Shown: piece after piece, positions 25,379 to 34,491 of the stretch
How the letters are laid out: each line of letters begins with the position of its first letter
How positions within the stretch are numbered: position 1 is the first letter of the stretch
From: CALGFH01 sp036003705
GTDB taxonomy: Bacteria; Actinomycetota; CALGFH01
Assembly: GCA_036003705.1 (NCBI GenBank)
Contig: DASYSE010000102.1
Coordinates: 15,832 to 79,831 of the forward strand
Direction: 5' to 3'
Length of the DNA: 64,000 nt
Notes under the pieces: generated by a model
Told to the model about the DNA's origin: nothing
Databases searched by the model: none
The model's input: the letters and a program-made list of their open reading frames with translations, nothing else
Translations under genes and position numbers: made by a program

Positions 25379-25998
25379 GCCGCCGGCCACCGGTCGCGGT
25401 GCTGGACTACGGGGTCGGCAACCTCCACTCGGCGGCCAAGGCGCTCGACCGCGCCGGGGCCGACGTGCGGGTGGTGCCGACGGTGGCCGCGGCGGCCGGC
25501 GCGGCCGGGCTGGTCGTGCCAGGGGTCGGCGCCTACGGGGCCTGCCTGGACGGCCTGGGGAGCGCCGGCGGCGCGGCCGCGGTGGCCGGGTGGCTCGACG
25601 GCGGCCGGCCGCTGCTCGGCATCTGCGTCGGCATGCAGCTGCTGTTCGAGGCCAGCGAGGAGGGCCCGGTCGCCGACGGCGTCGGCGTCCTCCCCGGCAA
25701 GATCAGGCGCCTGACCGGCCCGGTCAAGATCCCGCACATCGGCTGGGACGAGGTCGTCGTGCGACCGGGCAGCCGCCTGTTCGCCGGCCTGGGGGACGGG
25801 ACCCGGTTCTACTTCGTCCACTCCTACGCCCCCGAACCGGACGGGGACGCGGTCGCCGCCGTCTGCGACTACGGTGGCCGCTTCGCCGCCGCCGTCGAGC
25901 ACGGCAACCTGTTCGGCACCCAGTTCCATCCCGAGAAGTCTGGCCGGGGCGGCCTCGCCCTGCTGGCCAACTTCGTCGCCGAGGTCCGGTGGGCGTGA
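25375..25998 (+). CDS. hisH: Imidazole glycerol phosphate synthase glutaminase subunit HisH
   Basis: HisH is the class I glutamine amidotransferase that feeds ammonia to HisF. Its triad is visible: the cysteine in LLGICVGMQLLFEAS, and the histidine and glutamate in GTQFHPEKSG. YGVGNLHSAAKALDRAG forms the N-terminal strand and helix. It has 207 residues. The order hisB-hisH-hisA-hisF places both synthase subunits in one coupled message. Confidence 0.94.
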   Translation: MSRRPPVAVLDYGVGNLHSAAKALDRAGADVRVVPTVAAAAGAAGLVVPGVGAYGACLDGLGSAGGAAAVAGWLDGGRPLLGICVGMQLLFEASEEGPVADGVGVLPGKIRRLTGPVKIPHIGWDEVVVRPGSRLFAGLGDGTRFYFVHSYAPEPDGDAVAAVCDYGGRFAAAVEHGNLFGTQFHPEKSGRGGLALLANFVAEVRWA

Positions 25999-26753
25999 CC
26001 CTCGAGCTGCTCCCGGCGGTCGACCTGCTCGACGGGAAGGCGGCCCGGCTCGTGCAGGGCGTCGCCGGAACCCAGACCGCCTACGGCGACCCGGTCGAGG
26101 CCGCGACCGCCTTCGCCGCCGAGGGCGCCCGCTGGCTGCACGTGGTCGACCTGGACGCCGCCTTCGGCCGCGGGCCCCGCAACCGCGAGCAGCTCGGACA
26201 CATCGTCGCCGCGGTCGCCCCGGTGCGGGTCGAGGCCTCCGGCGGGGTGCGCACCCCGGCCGACCTGCACGCCCTGCTCGACCTCGGCGCGGCCAGGGTG
26301 GTGATCGGCACCGCGGCCCTGGAGGACCCGGAGTGGGTCGCCGAGGCGTGCGCCAGCCACGGCGAGGCGGTCGCGGTCGGCCTGGACGCCCGCGGCCGGA
26401 CCCTGCAGGCCCGCGGCTGGACGACCAGCGGCGGCGACCTGTTCGAGGTCCTGCACCGGCTGGAGGCCGCCGGCTGCCGGCGGTTCGTCCACACCGAGGT
26501 GGCCAGGGACGGCATGCTCTCGGGCCCGGCGATCGAGCGCCTCCGTGAGGTCCTGGCCGCCACCAGCCGCCCGGTGATCGCCTCCGGCGGCGTCTCCAGC
26601 CTCGACGACCTCCGCGCCCTGGCGGTCCTGGAACCCGGCGGCCTGGAGGGCGCGATCGTCGGCAAGGCGCTGTACACGGGTCGCCTCACCGTCGCCGGCG
26701 CCATCGCCGCCCTCGCCGACGCCGCCCGGGTCCCCGATGGGAGGGGGCTGTGA
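25995..26753 (+). CDS. priA: Phosphoribosyl isomerase A (HisA, probably dual HisA/TrpF)
   Basis: This TIM-barrel isomerase acts on ProFAR in histidine synthesis. In actinobacteria the PriA form also isomerises phosphoribosylanthranilate for tryptophan. The sequence follows PriA closely: ELLPAVDLLDGKAARLVQG, DLDAAFGRGPRNRE, the catalytic EVARDGMLSGP loop and ASGGVSSLDDLRALA. No trpF occurs in the window although trpE, trpC, trpB and trpA do, which fits the dual role. GTG 25995 gives the usual GTGA overlap and 252 residues; GTG 25989 adds two codons. HisA is certain at family level; dual activity is inferred. Confidence 0.9.
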   Translation: MTLELLPAVDLLDGKAARLVQGVAGTQTAYGDPVEAATAFAAEGARWLHVVDLDAAFGRGPRNREQLGHIVAAVAPVRVEASGGVRTPADLHALLDLGAARVVIGTAALEDPEWVAEACASHGEAVAVGLDARGRTLQARGWTTSGGDLFEVLHRLEAAGCRRFVHTEVARDGMLSGPAIERLREVLAATSRPVIASGGVSSLDDLRALAVLEPGGLEGAIVGKALYTGRLTVAGAIAALADAARVPDGRGL

Positions 26754-27511
26754 CCCTGGCCAGACGGGTGATCCCGTGCCTGGACGTGGCGGCTGGGCGG
26801 GTGGTGAAGGGCGTCTCGTTCGTCGACCTGGTCGACGCCGGCGACCCGGCCGAGCTGGCCCGGATCTACGATGCCGAGGGCGCCGACGAGCTGGTCTTCC
26901 TCGACATCACCGCCACCGTCGAGGCCCGCGCCACCTTGTTCGAGGCGGTCGCCCGGACCGCGGAGCAGGTGTTCATCCCGCTCACGGTGGGCGGCGGGGT
27001 CCGCACCGTCGAGGACGTCCGGCGCCTGCTGCGGGCCGGCGCCGACAAGGTGTCGGTCAACTCGGCCGCCGTCCGCGACCCGGAGCTGCTGTCGGCCGGG
27101 GCCGGCACCTACGGGGTCCAGTGCATGGTCCTGGCCATCGACGCCCGCCGCCGTCCCGACGGCCACGGCTGGGAGGTGGTGGTCGACGGCGGCCGCACCC
27201 CCACCGGACGCGACGCCGTCGCCTGGGCCGAGGAGGCCGCCGACCGGGGCGCCGGGGAGCTCCTGGTCACCAGCATGGACGCCGACGGCCAGCGGACCGG
27301 CTACGATCTCGAGCTGGTCCGCGCCATGACCACCGCCGTCGACCTCCCCGTCATCGCCAGCGGCGGCGCCGGCCAGGTCGAGCACTTCGCCGCCGCCGCC
27401 AAGGCGGGCGCCGACGCCGTCCTGGCCGCCAGCGTCTTCCATTTCGGCCAGCTGTCCATCAGCGAGGTCAAGGCGGGCCTGGCCGCCGCCGGCCTCCCCG
27501 TCCGAGCCTGA
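26750..27511 (+). CDS. hisF: Imidazole glycerol phosphate synthase cyclase subunit HisF
   Basis: HisF is the TIM-barrel partner of HisH that makes imidazole glycerol phosphate and AICAR. It begins ARRVIPCLDVAAGRVVKGV, with the catalytic Asp in CLDV, and has LTVGGGVRTVEDVRRLL, the second catalytic Asp in SMDADGQRTGYD, and IASGGAGQVEHF. It has 253 residues. It ends the his run and is followed by a hairpin and the convergent glutamate dehydrogenase. Confidence 0.95.
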   Translation: MTLARRVIPCLDVAAGRVVKGVSFVDLVDAGDPAELARIYDAEGADELVFLDITATVEARATLFEAVARTAEQVFIPLTVGGGVRTVEDVRRLLRAGADKVSVNSAAVRDPELLSAGAGTYGVQCMVLAIDARRRPDGHGWEVVVDGGRTPTGRDAVAWAEEAADRGAGELLVTSMDADGQRTGYDLELVRAMTTAVDLPVIASGGAGQVEHFAAAAKAGADAVLAASVFHFGQLSISEVKAGLAAAGLPVRA

Positions 27512-27532
27512 GCGCCGGGCGGCCCCGGGACC

Positions 27533-27552
27533 GGTGAGCCTGGTGGCTCACC
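27533..27552. terminator. Hairpin between convergent hisF and glutamate dehydrogenase genes
   Basis: GGTGAGCC (27533-27540) and GGCTCACC (27545-27552) form a perfect 8-base stem with a 4-base loop. It works on either strand but has no T-run, as is common in high-GC genomes. The stop codon of the minus-strand gene lies in its right arm. Confidence 0.55.
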
Positions 27553-30500
27553 CGGCCGCCGGGGCGCCGGCGGTGGCGGCGATGCCGGCCTCGCTCAGGT
27601 TGCGGATCTCGCGTAGGGCGACCGACAGCATGGCGATGTCGAGCTTGTCGGCCTCCTTGAGGTCGGAGAGGATCGAGTTGGCCCGCTCCACCGCGGCCCG
27701 GTTCTCCTCGAGCCAGCCGTCGATCAGGGCGTCGGCGTCCCGGTCCCCGGTCCCCGGCTTCAGCACCTCCGCGGTCAGCTCGCGCTGCTCGGAGTAGAGG
27801 TCGTCGCGGAGCGCGCCCTGGGCGAGCGTCTGCCAGTGGGTCTCGGCCGGCAGCCGGGCGATCTGGTCGCGCAGCCAGTGCAGCTCCAGCTTGTAGCCGA
27901 GGGCGAAGTAGATGGCGGCGACCGCCTCGACCGTCTCGCCGCAGCTGGTGGCCACCTCGATCACGTTCAGGCCCGAGAACAACGCATCCAGGCTGGCCAC
28001 CCGGGTGGCCAGCTCGGCCGGCACGCCCGCGGCGGTGAACCGCTCGGCCAGCCGGTCCAGCGACTCGGAGTCGGCCGGGGCGAGCAGCTTGGGCAGCTCC
28101 TGGCCGAGCGAGGCGATCCCGGGGGCGAAATGGGAGACGGTGGCGGCGATGTCCAGCGGCTGGCGCCGGTTGCGCAGGAACCACAGGGCCGACCGCTCGA
28201 TCATCTTGCGCCCCTCGGCCTGCAGCTCGAGCTGGACGTCGGCCGGGACCACGTTGTCCAGCGTCGCCAGGTCCTTCCAGAGCCGGCGGATGTCGAACAC
28301 CTCGCGGGCGACCGTGTAGGCCCGCGCGACGTCCGGCGGGCTGGCCCCGGTCTCGTCGTGCAGCCGGTTGGCGAAGGTGCTCCCGGCCCGGTTGACCATG
28401 CTGTTGGTGACGTAGGTGGCGATGATGTGGCGGCGCAGCGGGTGGCTGCGCAGCTGGCGGCGGAACCTCTCCCGCAGCTTCGGCGGCATGTAGCGCTCCA
28501 GGTCGTCGGCCAGGTAGTCGTCCTCGGGCACGTCGGAGGCGACCAGCTGGTCCTGGAGAGCGATCTTGGAGTAGGCCAGCAGCACCGCCAGCTCCGGACG
28601 GGTCAGGCCGAGGCCGGCCGCCCGGCGCTCCGCCAGCTCCTCGTTGTCGGGCAGGAACTCCAGCCGCCGGTCCAGCCGGTTGGACAGCTCCAGGCTGCGC
28701 ATCAGGCGGTCGTGCTCGTCCAGCAGCTGCGGCGCCTGCGCCTCGGTGACGCTGATCGCCTGCACCTGACGGTAGTTGTCCTGCAGGACCGCGGTGGCGA
28801 CGTCACCGGTCATGTCGGCCAGCAGCCTGTCGCGCTGCTTGCGGGTCATGTCGCCCTCGTTGACCACCTGGCTCAGCAGGATCTTGATGTTGACCTCGTG
28901 GTCGGAGCAGTCGACCCCGCCGGAGTTGTCGATGAAGTCGGTGTTGATCCGGCCGCCCGCCAGGGCGTACTCGATCCGCCCGAGCTGGGTGAAGCCGAGG
29001 TTGCCGCCCTCGCCGACGACCTTGGCGCGCAGCTCGGCCCCGTCCACCCGGACGCCGTCGTTGGTGCGGTCGCCGACGTCGGCGTTGGTCTCGCGGGCGG
29101 CCTTCACGTAGGTGCCGATGCCGGCGCTCCACAGCAGGTCGACCGGTGCCTTGAGCATGGCGCTGATCAGCTCGTTGGGGGGCAGCGCCTCGGCCCGGAG
29201 GTCGAGCAGCCGGCGGACCTCGGCCGACAGCGGGATCGACTTGGCCGAGCGCGGCCAGACCCCGCCGCCCTTCGAGATGCGGCCGGTGTCGTAGTCGGAC
29301 CAGGAGGAGCGGGGCAGCCCGAACAGGCGCCCGCGCTCGACGAAGCTGGCCTCCGGGTCGGGGTCGGGGTCGAGGAACACGTGCAGGTGGTTGAACGCCC
29401 CGACCAGCTTGATGTGGCGGCTGAGCAGCATGCCGTTGCCGAACACGTCGCCGGACATGTCGCCGATGCCGACGACGGTGAAGTCGGTGGTCTGGGTGTC
29501 GAGGTCCAGCTCCCGGAACAGCTGCTTGACCGACTCCCAGGCACCCCTCGCCGTGATCCCCATCTTCTTGTGGTCGTAGCCGGCCGACCCGCCGGAGGCG
29601 AAGGCGTCGTCCAGCCAGAAGCCGTAGTCCTGGGCGATCGAGTTGGCCAGGTCGGAGAAGGTCGCCGTCCCCTTGTCGGCCGCCACCACCAGGTAGGGGT
29701 CGTCCCCGTCATAGCGCACCACGTCCGGCGGGGGGACGACCTTGCCCTCGACCCGGTTGTCGGTGATGTCCAGCAGCCCGCGCATCATCGTCGAATAGCA
29801 GGCCACCACCTCGTCCATCAGCGCCTCGCGGCCGCCCTCGACGGGTGGTCTCTTGACCACGAAGCCGCCCTTGGCCCCGACCGGCACGATGACGGCGTTC
29901 TTGACCATCTGCGCCTTCATCAGACCCAGGATCTCGGTGCGGAAGTCCTCCCGCCGGTCCGACCAGCGGATGCCGCCCCTGGCCACCCTGCCGCCGCGCA
30001 GGTGGACGGCCTCGGTCCGCGGCGAGTACACGAACACCTCGAACATCGGCCGCGGCTTGGGCAGCGACGGCACCCTGCTCGGGTCCAGCTTGACCGACAG
30101 GTACGGCTTGGCCTGGCCGCCCTCGCCGGTCTGGTAGTGGTTGGTCCGCAGGGTGGCCTCGACCATGTCGAGGAAGCTGCGCAGGATCCGGTCCTCGTCC
30201 AGGTTGGCGACCCGGTCGATGGCCGCGGCCAGCTGCTCCCGCAGCCCCTCCTCCCGCGCCTCCATGCCCTGCGGCTGGGTCGGGTCGAAGCGGGTCTGGA
30301 ACAGCTCGACCAGCAGGCGGGCGATCTCCGGGTGGCCGGCAAGGGCCTGCTCCATGTACTCCTGGCTGAAGGTCGGCCGGGTCTGTCGCAGGTACTTGCA
30401 GTAGGCGCGCAGGACCACGATCTGCCGCCAGGTGAGCCGCGCCCGCAGCACCAGCCGGTTGAAGCCGTCGCTCTCGGCCTCGCCGCGCAGGATGGCGGCG

Positions 30501-32413
30501 AACGCGTCCTGGAACACGTCGCGGACCCGGCTCAGGTCGAGGTCATTCTCGGTGCCGCCATAGGTCATGCCGAAGTCGTGGATCCAGACCGGGCCGTGGC
30601 CGGGCCGGTTGAGCGCGTAGGGCCGCTCGTCGACGACCTCGACCCCCATGTCCTCGAGCATCGGCACCGCGGCCGACAGCGGCAGCGGCCGGTCGGTCCA
30701 GAACAGCTTGAACCGTAGCGTCCCCGTCGGCGCCTCCAGCGGCCGGTACAGGTTCATGTTCAGCCCGCCGCGGCTCTCCAGATCCTCCATCCGCTGGATG
30801 TCGTACACCGCGTTGCGGGCCGGGAAGTCGTCGAGGTAGGCGGCCGGGAACGCCTCGCCGTACCGGCTGAACAGCTCGTTGCCCTCCTCTTCGCCGTGCA
30901 GCTCCAGCAGCAGGGAGTGCAGCTCGTCGGACCAGGAGCGGGTCACCGTGGCCAGCTTGGCCTCCAGCTCCCTGGCGTCGTAGGAGGGCATCCGCCCGGG
31001 CGGCACCCGGATGATGAAGTGCAGCCGGGCCAGCACCGACTCCGACAGCCACACCTGGAAGTCGAAGCTCGCCCCAGGGAAGGTGTCGTGGAGCACCACC
31101 TCGATGCGCCGGCGCACGGTGGTGGTGTAGCGGTCGCGGGGCACGTAGACCAGGCAGGAGACGAAGCGGCCGTAGTTGTCGTGCCACATGAACAGGCGCA
31201 CCCGGCGGCGTTCCTCCAGCCGCAGGATGCCCATGGCCGTCTCGAACAGCTGGTCGTCGGAGATCTGGAACAGCTCGTCGCGCGGGAACGTCTCCAGGAT
31301 GTTGAGCAGCGACTTCCAGTCGTGGCTGTACCTGGGCAGGCCGGCCCGTTCCAGCACCTTGGCCACCTTGCGGCGCAGCACCGGGATGTCGCGCGGGTTC
31401 CGGTTGTAGGCGGCCGAGGTGTACAGGCCGAGGAAGCGCCACTCGCCGACGACCTCGCCCTGCTCGTCGAAACGCTTGACCCCGATGTAGTCGAGGTAGG
31501 ACGGCCGGTGCACGGTGGAGTGCGAGTTGGCCTTGGTGAGCACCAGCACGTGCGGTTCGCGGGCCAGCCGCCTGGCCTCCGGCGGGAGCTTGGCGAAGCT
31601 GCCCGACTCCGGCTTGGTCTGTCCCTGGCGCAGGATGCCGAGGCCGGTGCCCCTGACCGGCCGCAGCATGTCCTCGCCGTCCTCCTCCACCAGGTCATAG
31701 GCCCGGTAGCCGAGGAAGGTGAAGTGGTGGTCGTCGGTCCACTCCAGCAGCGCCCTGGCCTCGGCCAGCTCGGCCTCGTCGACCGGGGGCGGCCGCTCGG
31801 CGAACTCTCCGAGGATCCGCTGGACCTGCTCACGCACGGCCGGCCAGTCCTCGACCGCGTTGCGAACGTCGACCAGGATCTTCTCGACCCCGCCCCTGAG
31901 CCGGTCGAGCACCTCGGGCTCGCTCTGCCGGTCGACCTCGAAATGCAGGAACGACTCGCGGATGCCGTCGTCGGCGTCGGGCGGCAGCACCTCGACCAGC
32001 TCGCCGGCCTGGTCGCGCCGGACGGCGATCACCGGGTGGATGGGCAGGTGGATGACCAGCCCGTGCCGGTTCAGCTCCATCGCCACCGAGTCGACCAGGA
32101 ACGGCATGTCGTCGGTGACGATCTCGACGATGGAGTGCCTGGACCGCCAGCCGTGCTCCTCGAACCGGGGGCTGTACACCCTGACCTTGGCCTCGCCGGG
32201 CTGGCGACGCTGGGCCAGGCGCCAGTGGGCCAGGGCGGCGCCGTACAGGTCTTCGATCTCGAGCTCGACCAGGTCCTCGGGGGCCAGCCGGTGGTAGTAC
32301 TGGCTGGCGAACGACTCCACCTGGTCGCGTCGCTTCTCGGGCACCTTCTCGTGGATGGTGGCGACGATCTGCTGCAGGATCTCCGCTTTCGCCCGCTCTG
32401 GCTGCGTCGACAT
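27548..32413 (-). CDS. gdh: Large NAD-specific glutamate dehydrogenase (about 180 kDa class)
   Basis: The enzyme oxidatively deaminates glutamate to 2-oxoglutarate with NAD. At 1621 residues it belongs to the very large class known from Streptomyces and some proteobacteria. The long N-terminal region contains regulatory, ACT-like segments (HSIVEIVTDDMPFLVDSV). The catalytic core lies around residues 750-1150, with VGAKGGFVVKRPP, DKGTATFSDLANSIAQ, ASGGSAGYDHKKMGIT and VVGIGDMSGDVFGNGML. A long helical C-terminal domain follows. GGGAG stands shortly before ATG 32413. The gene separates hisF from hisI on the opposite strand. Confidence 0.93.
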   Translation of the reverse strand: MSTQPERAKAEILQQIVATIHEKVPEKRRDQVESFASQYYHRLAPEDLVELEIEDLYGAALAHWRLAQRRQPGEAKVRVYSPRFEEHGWRSRHSIVEIVTDDMPFLVDSVAMELNRHGLVIHLPIHPVIAVRRDQAGELVEVLPPDADDGIRESFLHFEVDRQSEPEVLDRLRGGVEKILVDVRNAVEDWPAVREQVQRILGEFAERPPPVDEAELAEARALLEWTDDHHFTFLGYRAYDLVEEDGEDMLRPVRGTGLGILRQGQTKPESGSFAKLPPEARRLAREPHVLVLTKANSHSTVHRPSYLDYIGVKRFDEQGEVVGEWRFLGLYTSAAYNRNPRDIPVLRRKVAKVLERAGLPRYSHDWKSLLNILETFPRDELFQISDDQLFETAMGILRLEERRRVRLFMWHDNYGRFVSCLVYVPRDRYTTTVRRRIEVVLHDTFPGASFDFQVWLSESVLARLHFIIRVPPGRMPSYDARELEAKLATVTRSWSDELHSLLLELHGEEEGNELFSRYGEAFPAAYLDDFPARNAVYDIQRMEDLESRGGLNMNLYRPLEAPTGTLRFKLFWTDRPLPLSAAVPMLEDMGVEVVDERPYALNRPGHGPVWIHDFGMTYGGTENDLDLSRVRDVFQDAFAAILRGEAESDGFNRLVLRARLTWRQIVVLRAYCKYLRQTRPTFSQEYMEQALAGHPEIARLLVELFQTRFDPTQPQGMEAREEGLREQLAAAIDRVANLDEDRILRSFLDMVEATLRTNHYQTGEGGQAKPYLSVKLDPSRVPSLPKPRPMFEVFVYSPRTEAVHLRGGRVARGGIRWSDRREDFRTEILGLMKAQMVKNAVIVPVGAKGGFVVKRPPVEGGREALMDEVVACYSTMMRGLLDITDNRVEGKVVPPPDVVRYDGDDPYLVVAADKGTATFSDLANSIAQDYGFWLDDAFASGGSAGYDHKKMGITARGAWESVKQLFRELDLDTQTTDFTVVGIGDMSGDVFGNGMLLSRHIKLVGAFNHLHVFLDPDPDPEASFVERGRLFGLPRSSWSDYDTGRISKGGGVWPRSAKSIPLSAEVRRLLDLRAEALPPNELISAMLKAPVDLLWSAGIGTYVKAARETNADVGDRTNDGVRVDGAELRAKVVGEGGNLGFTQLGRIEYALAGGRINTDFIDNSGGVDCSDHEVNIKILLSQVVNEGDMTRKQRDRLLADMTGDVATAVLQDNYRQVQAISVTEAQAPQLLDEHDRLMRSLELSNRLDRRLEFLPDNEELAERRAAGLGLTRPELAVLLAYSKIALQDQLVASDVPEDDYLADDLERYMPPKLRERFRRQLRSHPLRRHIIATYVTNSMVNRAGSTFANRLHDETGASPPDVARAYTVAREVFDIRRLWKDLATLDNVVPADVQLELQAEGRKMIERSALWFLRNRRQPLDIAATVSHFAPGIASLGQELPKLLAPADSESLDRLAERFTAAGVPAELATRVASLDALFSGLNVIEVATSCGETVEAVAAIYFALGYKLELHWLRDQIARLPAETHWQTLAQGALRDDLYSEQRELTAEVLKPGTGDRDADALIDGWLEENRAAVERANSILSDLKEADKLDIAMLSVALREIRNLSEAGIAATAGAPAAG

Positions 32414-32479
32414 GACAGCTCCCTCGTGTGTCCGCCCTGCCCTTCAACCATGGCAGATCGGCCGGCCCGGCGGTAGCGA

Positions 32480-32485
32480 TAGCAT
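32480..32485 (+). promoter_or_regulatory. Candidate leaderless -10 element for hisI-trpE
   Basis: TAGCAT ends six bases before the ATG of hisI, so transcription would begin at or next to the start codon. TAGCGAT at 32474 is an overlapping alternative. No -35 is evident in the 78-base divergent gap. Confidence 0.4.
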
Positions 32486-32491
32486 GGCCCC

Positions 32492-32944
32492 ATGTCCGAG
32501 CTCTCGACCGGGGCTGTCGACGACGCCGTCGCCGGCCTCGCCTTCGACGCCGCCGGCCTGCTCCCGGCGGTTGTCCAGGACGACACCGACGGCGCCGTCC
32601 TGATGGTCGCCTGGATGGACGCGGAGGCGGTCCGGCGCACCCTCACCACCGGCCGTACCTGGTTCTGGAGTCGTTCCCGCCGCCGCTACTGGCAGAAGGG
32701 GGAGACCTCCGGCAACGTCCAGCAGGTCCGTTCGGTGACCGCCGACTGCGACCGCGACTGTCTCCTCGTTCGGGTGGAGCAGGTTGGGCCGGCGTGCCAC
32801 ACCGGCACGCGAAGCTGTTTCAGCGACACGCTGGTGATCGCCGATGGTGCGCGGCTCGGGGATGTGACCTCGGGCCCGGTTCACCGGGGCGGCGACCCCG
32901 AGGCCCCCCAGGCGGACCCCGAGCGGGCGGGGGCCGGCTCGTGA
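32492..32944 (+). CDS. hisI: Phosphoribosyl-AMP cyclohydrolase HisI
   Basis: HisI opens the purine ring of PR-AMP in histidine synthesis. Signatures are VAWMDAEAVRRTLTTG, TWFWSRSRRRYWQKGETSG, the metal-binding DCDRDCLLVRVEQ and the cysteine and histidine of GPACHTGTRSCF. The 150-residue length includes an acidic, variable tail. It is the monofunctional form without HisE. It is detached from the main his run by the glutamate dehydrogenase gene and overlaps trpE by four bases (GTGA), joining the his and trp pathways on one message. Confidence 0.94.
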   Translation: MSELSTGAVDDAVAGLAFDAAGLLPAVVQDDTDGAVLMVAWMDAEAVRRTLTTGRTWFWSRSRRRYWQKGETSGNVQQVRSVTADCDRDCLLVRVEQVGPACHTGTRSCFSDTLVIADGARLGDVTSGPVHRGGDPEAPQADPERAGAGS

Positions 32945-34491
32945 CCGCCGCGCCTGGCGGCGTCCTGCCGGGGATCGAGGAGTTCGTGCGCCTGGCAGGG
33001 GAGCACTCGGTGGTGCCGGTCTGGCGGGAGCTGCTCGGCGACCTGGAGACGCCGGTTGGGGCGTTCCGCAAGCTCGGCGACCAGGACGGCTCGGTGCTGC
33101 TGGAGAGCGTCGAGCACGGCGAGCGCTGGGGCCGGTACTCGTTCATCGGCACCGACCCGTTCGCCACCCTGACCATCAGCGGCGGGCGGGCGTCGTGGAC
33201 CGGCCGCCCCCCGGCCGGCCTGTCCGACGGGCCGCCGCTGGCGGTGCTCCGCGAGGCGCTGCGCCGGCTGCGCTCGCCGTCCCTGCCCGGGCTGCCGCCG
33301 CTGTTCGCCGGCGCCGTCGGCTACCTCGGCTACGACCTGGTCCGCGAGCTGGAGCGCCTGCCCGACCAGACCGAGGACGATCTCCGGTTGCCCGACGGGG
33401 TGCTGGTCTTCCCCCGCTCGGTGGTCGTCTTCGACCACCTCGGGCAGCGCCTGGTGCTGGTGGCCAACGTGGTCGTCAACCAGGCGACCGACCTGGACGC
33501 CGCCTTTGCCGACGCCTGCAGGCGCCTGGACGCCCTGGCCGCGCGGTTGTCGGTGCCGGTGGGGACGGTGCCGACCCCCCTGCCGGCGGCCGGCCCGCCG
33601 GCGGCCGCCTCCAGCGACCTGGCGCCGGGCCGCTACCAGGAGATGGTTCGGATCGCCAAGGAGCACATCCGGGCCGGCGACATCTTCCAGGTGGTCCCGT
33701 CGCAGCGGTTCTCGGTGCCGACCACCGCCGACCCGTTCGACGTCTACCGGGTCCTGCGGGTGGTCAACCCCTCCCCGTACATGTACTTCCTGCGCCTGCC
33801 GGGCGTGACCATCGCCGGCTCGTCGCCGGAGGTGCTGGTCACCGTCCAGGGTCGCCGGGCCACCATGCGGCCGATCGCCGGCACCCGGCCGCGTGGCGTC
33901 GACCAGGAGGCCGACCTGGCGCTGGAGGCCGAGCTCCAGGCCGACCAGAAGGAGCGGGCCGAGCACGTCATGCTGGTCGACCTGGCCCGCAACGACCTCG
34001 GCCGGGTCTGCCGGCCGGGCACCGTCAAGGTCGACGACTTCATGCGGGTCGAGCGCTACTCCCACGTCATGCACCTGGTCTCCGACGTGACCGGGGAGCT
34101 GGCCGACGGGGTGGCGGCGTTCGACGTGCTGGCGGCCTGCTTCCCGGCGGGCACGGTGTCCGGGGCTCCCAAGGTCCGGGCGATGGAGATCATCGACGAC
34201 CTGGAGCGCCACCGCCGCGGGCCCTACGCCGGCTGCGTCGGCTACTTCGACTTCTCCGGCAACCTCGACACCTGCATCACCATCCGGACGTTCGTGTTCG
34301 TGGACGGCGTCGCCTACTGCCAGGCCGGCGCCGGGGTGGTGGCCGACTCGGTTCCCGAGCGCGAGGAGCGCGAGACCGAAGCCAAGGCCGGCGCCCTGCT
34401 GGCCGCCGTCGCCGCCGCCCAGGCCCTCTCCGACGCTCCATCGGCCCCCCGCGACGGCCATCGGCCGGCCGCCGCCCATGCCGGTGGCTGA
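32941..34491 (+). CDS. trpE: Anthranilate synthase component I TrpE
   Basis: TrpE makes anthranilate from chorismate with ammonia supplied by TrpG, which is not in this window. The N-terminal LLESVEHGERWGRYSFIG contains the LLES element associated with feedback inhibition by tryptophan. The catalytic domain has NPSPYMYFLRLPG, AGSSPEVLV, RPIAGTRPRG, DLARNDLGRV, PAGTVSGAPKVRAMEII and YCQAGAGVVADS. GTG 32941 gives 516 residues. Its end overlaps the next gene by eight bases. Confidence 0.96.
   Translation: MTAAPGGVLPGIEEFVRLAGEHSVVPVWRELLGDLETPVGAFRKLGDQDGSVLLESVEHGERWGRYSFIGTDPFATLTISGGRASWTGRPPAGLSDGPPLAVLREALRRLRSPSLPGLPPLFAGAVGYLGYDLVRELERLPDQTEDDLRLPDGVLVFPRSVVVFDHLGQRLVLVANVVVNQATDLDAAFADACRRLDALAARLSVPVGTVPTPLPAAGPPAAASSDLAPGRYQEMVRIAKEHIRAGDIFQVVPSQRFSVPTTADPFDVYRVLRVVNPSPYMYFLRLPGVTIAGSSPEVLVTVQGRRATMRPIAGTRPRGVDQEADLALEAELQADQKERAEHVMLVDLARNDLGRVCRPGTVKVDDFMRVERYSHVMHLVSDVTGELADGVAAFDVLAACFPAGTVSGAPKVRAMEIIDDLERHRRGPYAGCVGYFDFSGNLDTCITIRTFVFVDGVAYCQAGAGVVADSVPEREERETEAKAGALLAAVAAAQALSDAPSAPRDGHRPAAAHAGG

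Noticed and set aside
25314..25994. A possible hisB/hisH-hisA fusion, because the hisA frame is open far upstream
   Set aside because: The upstream part is the alternate frame of hisB and hisH. HisA homology starts at 25995 with the usual GTGA overlap.
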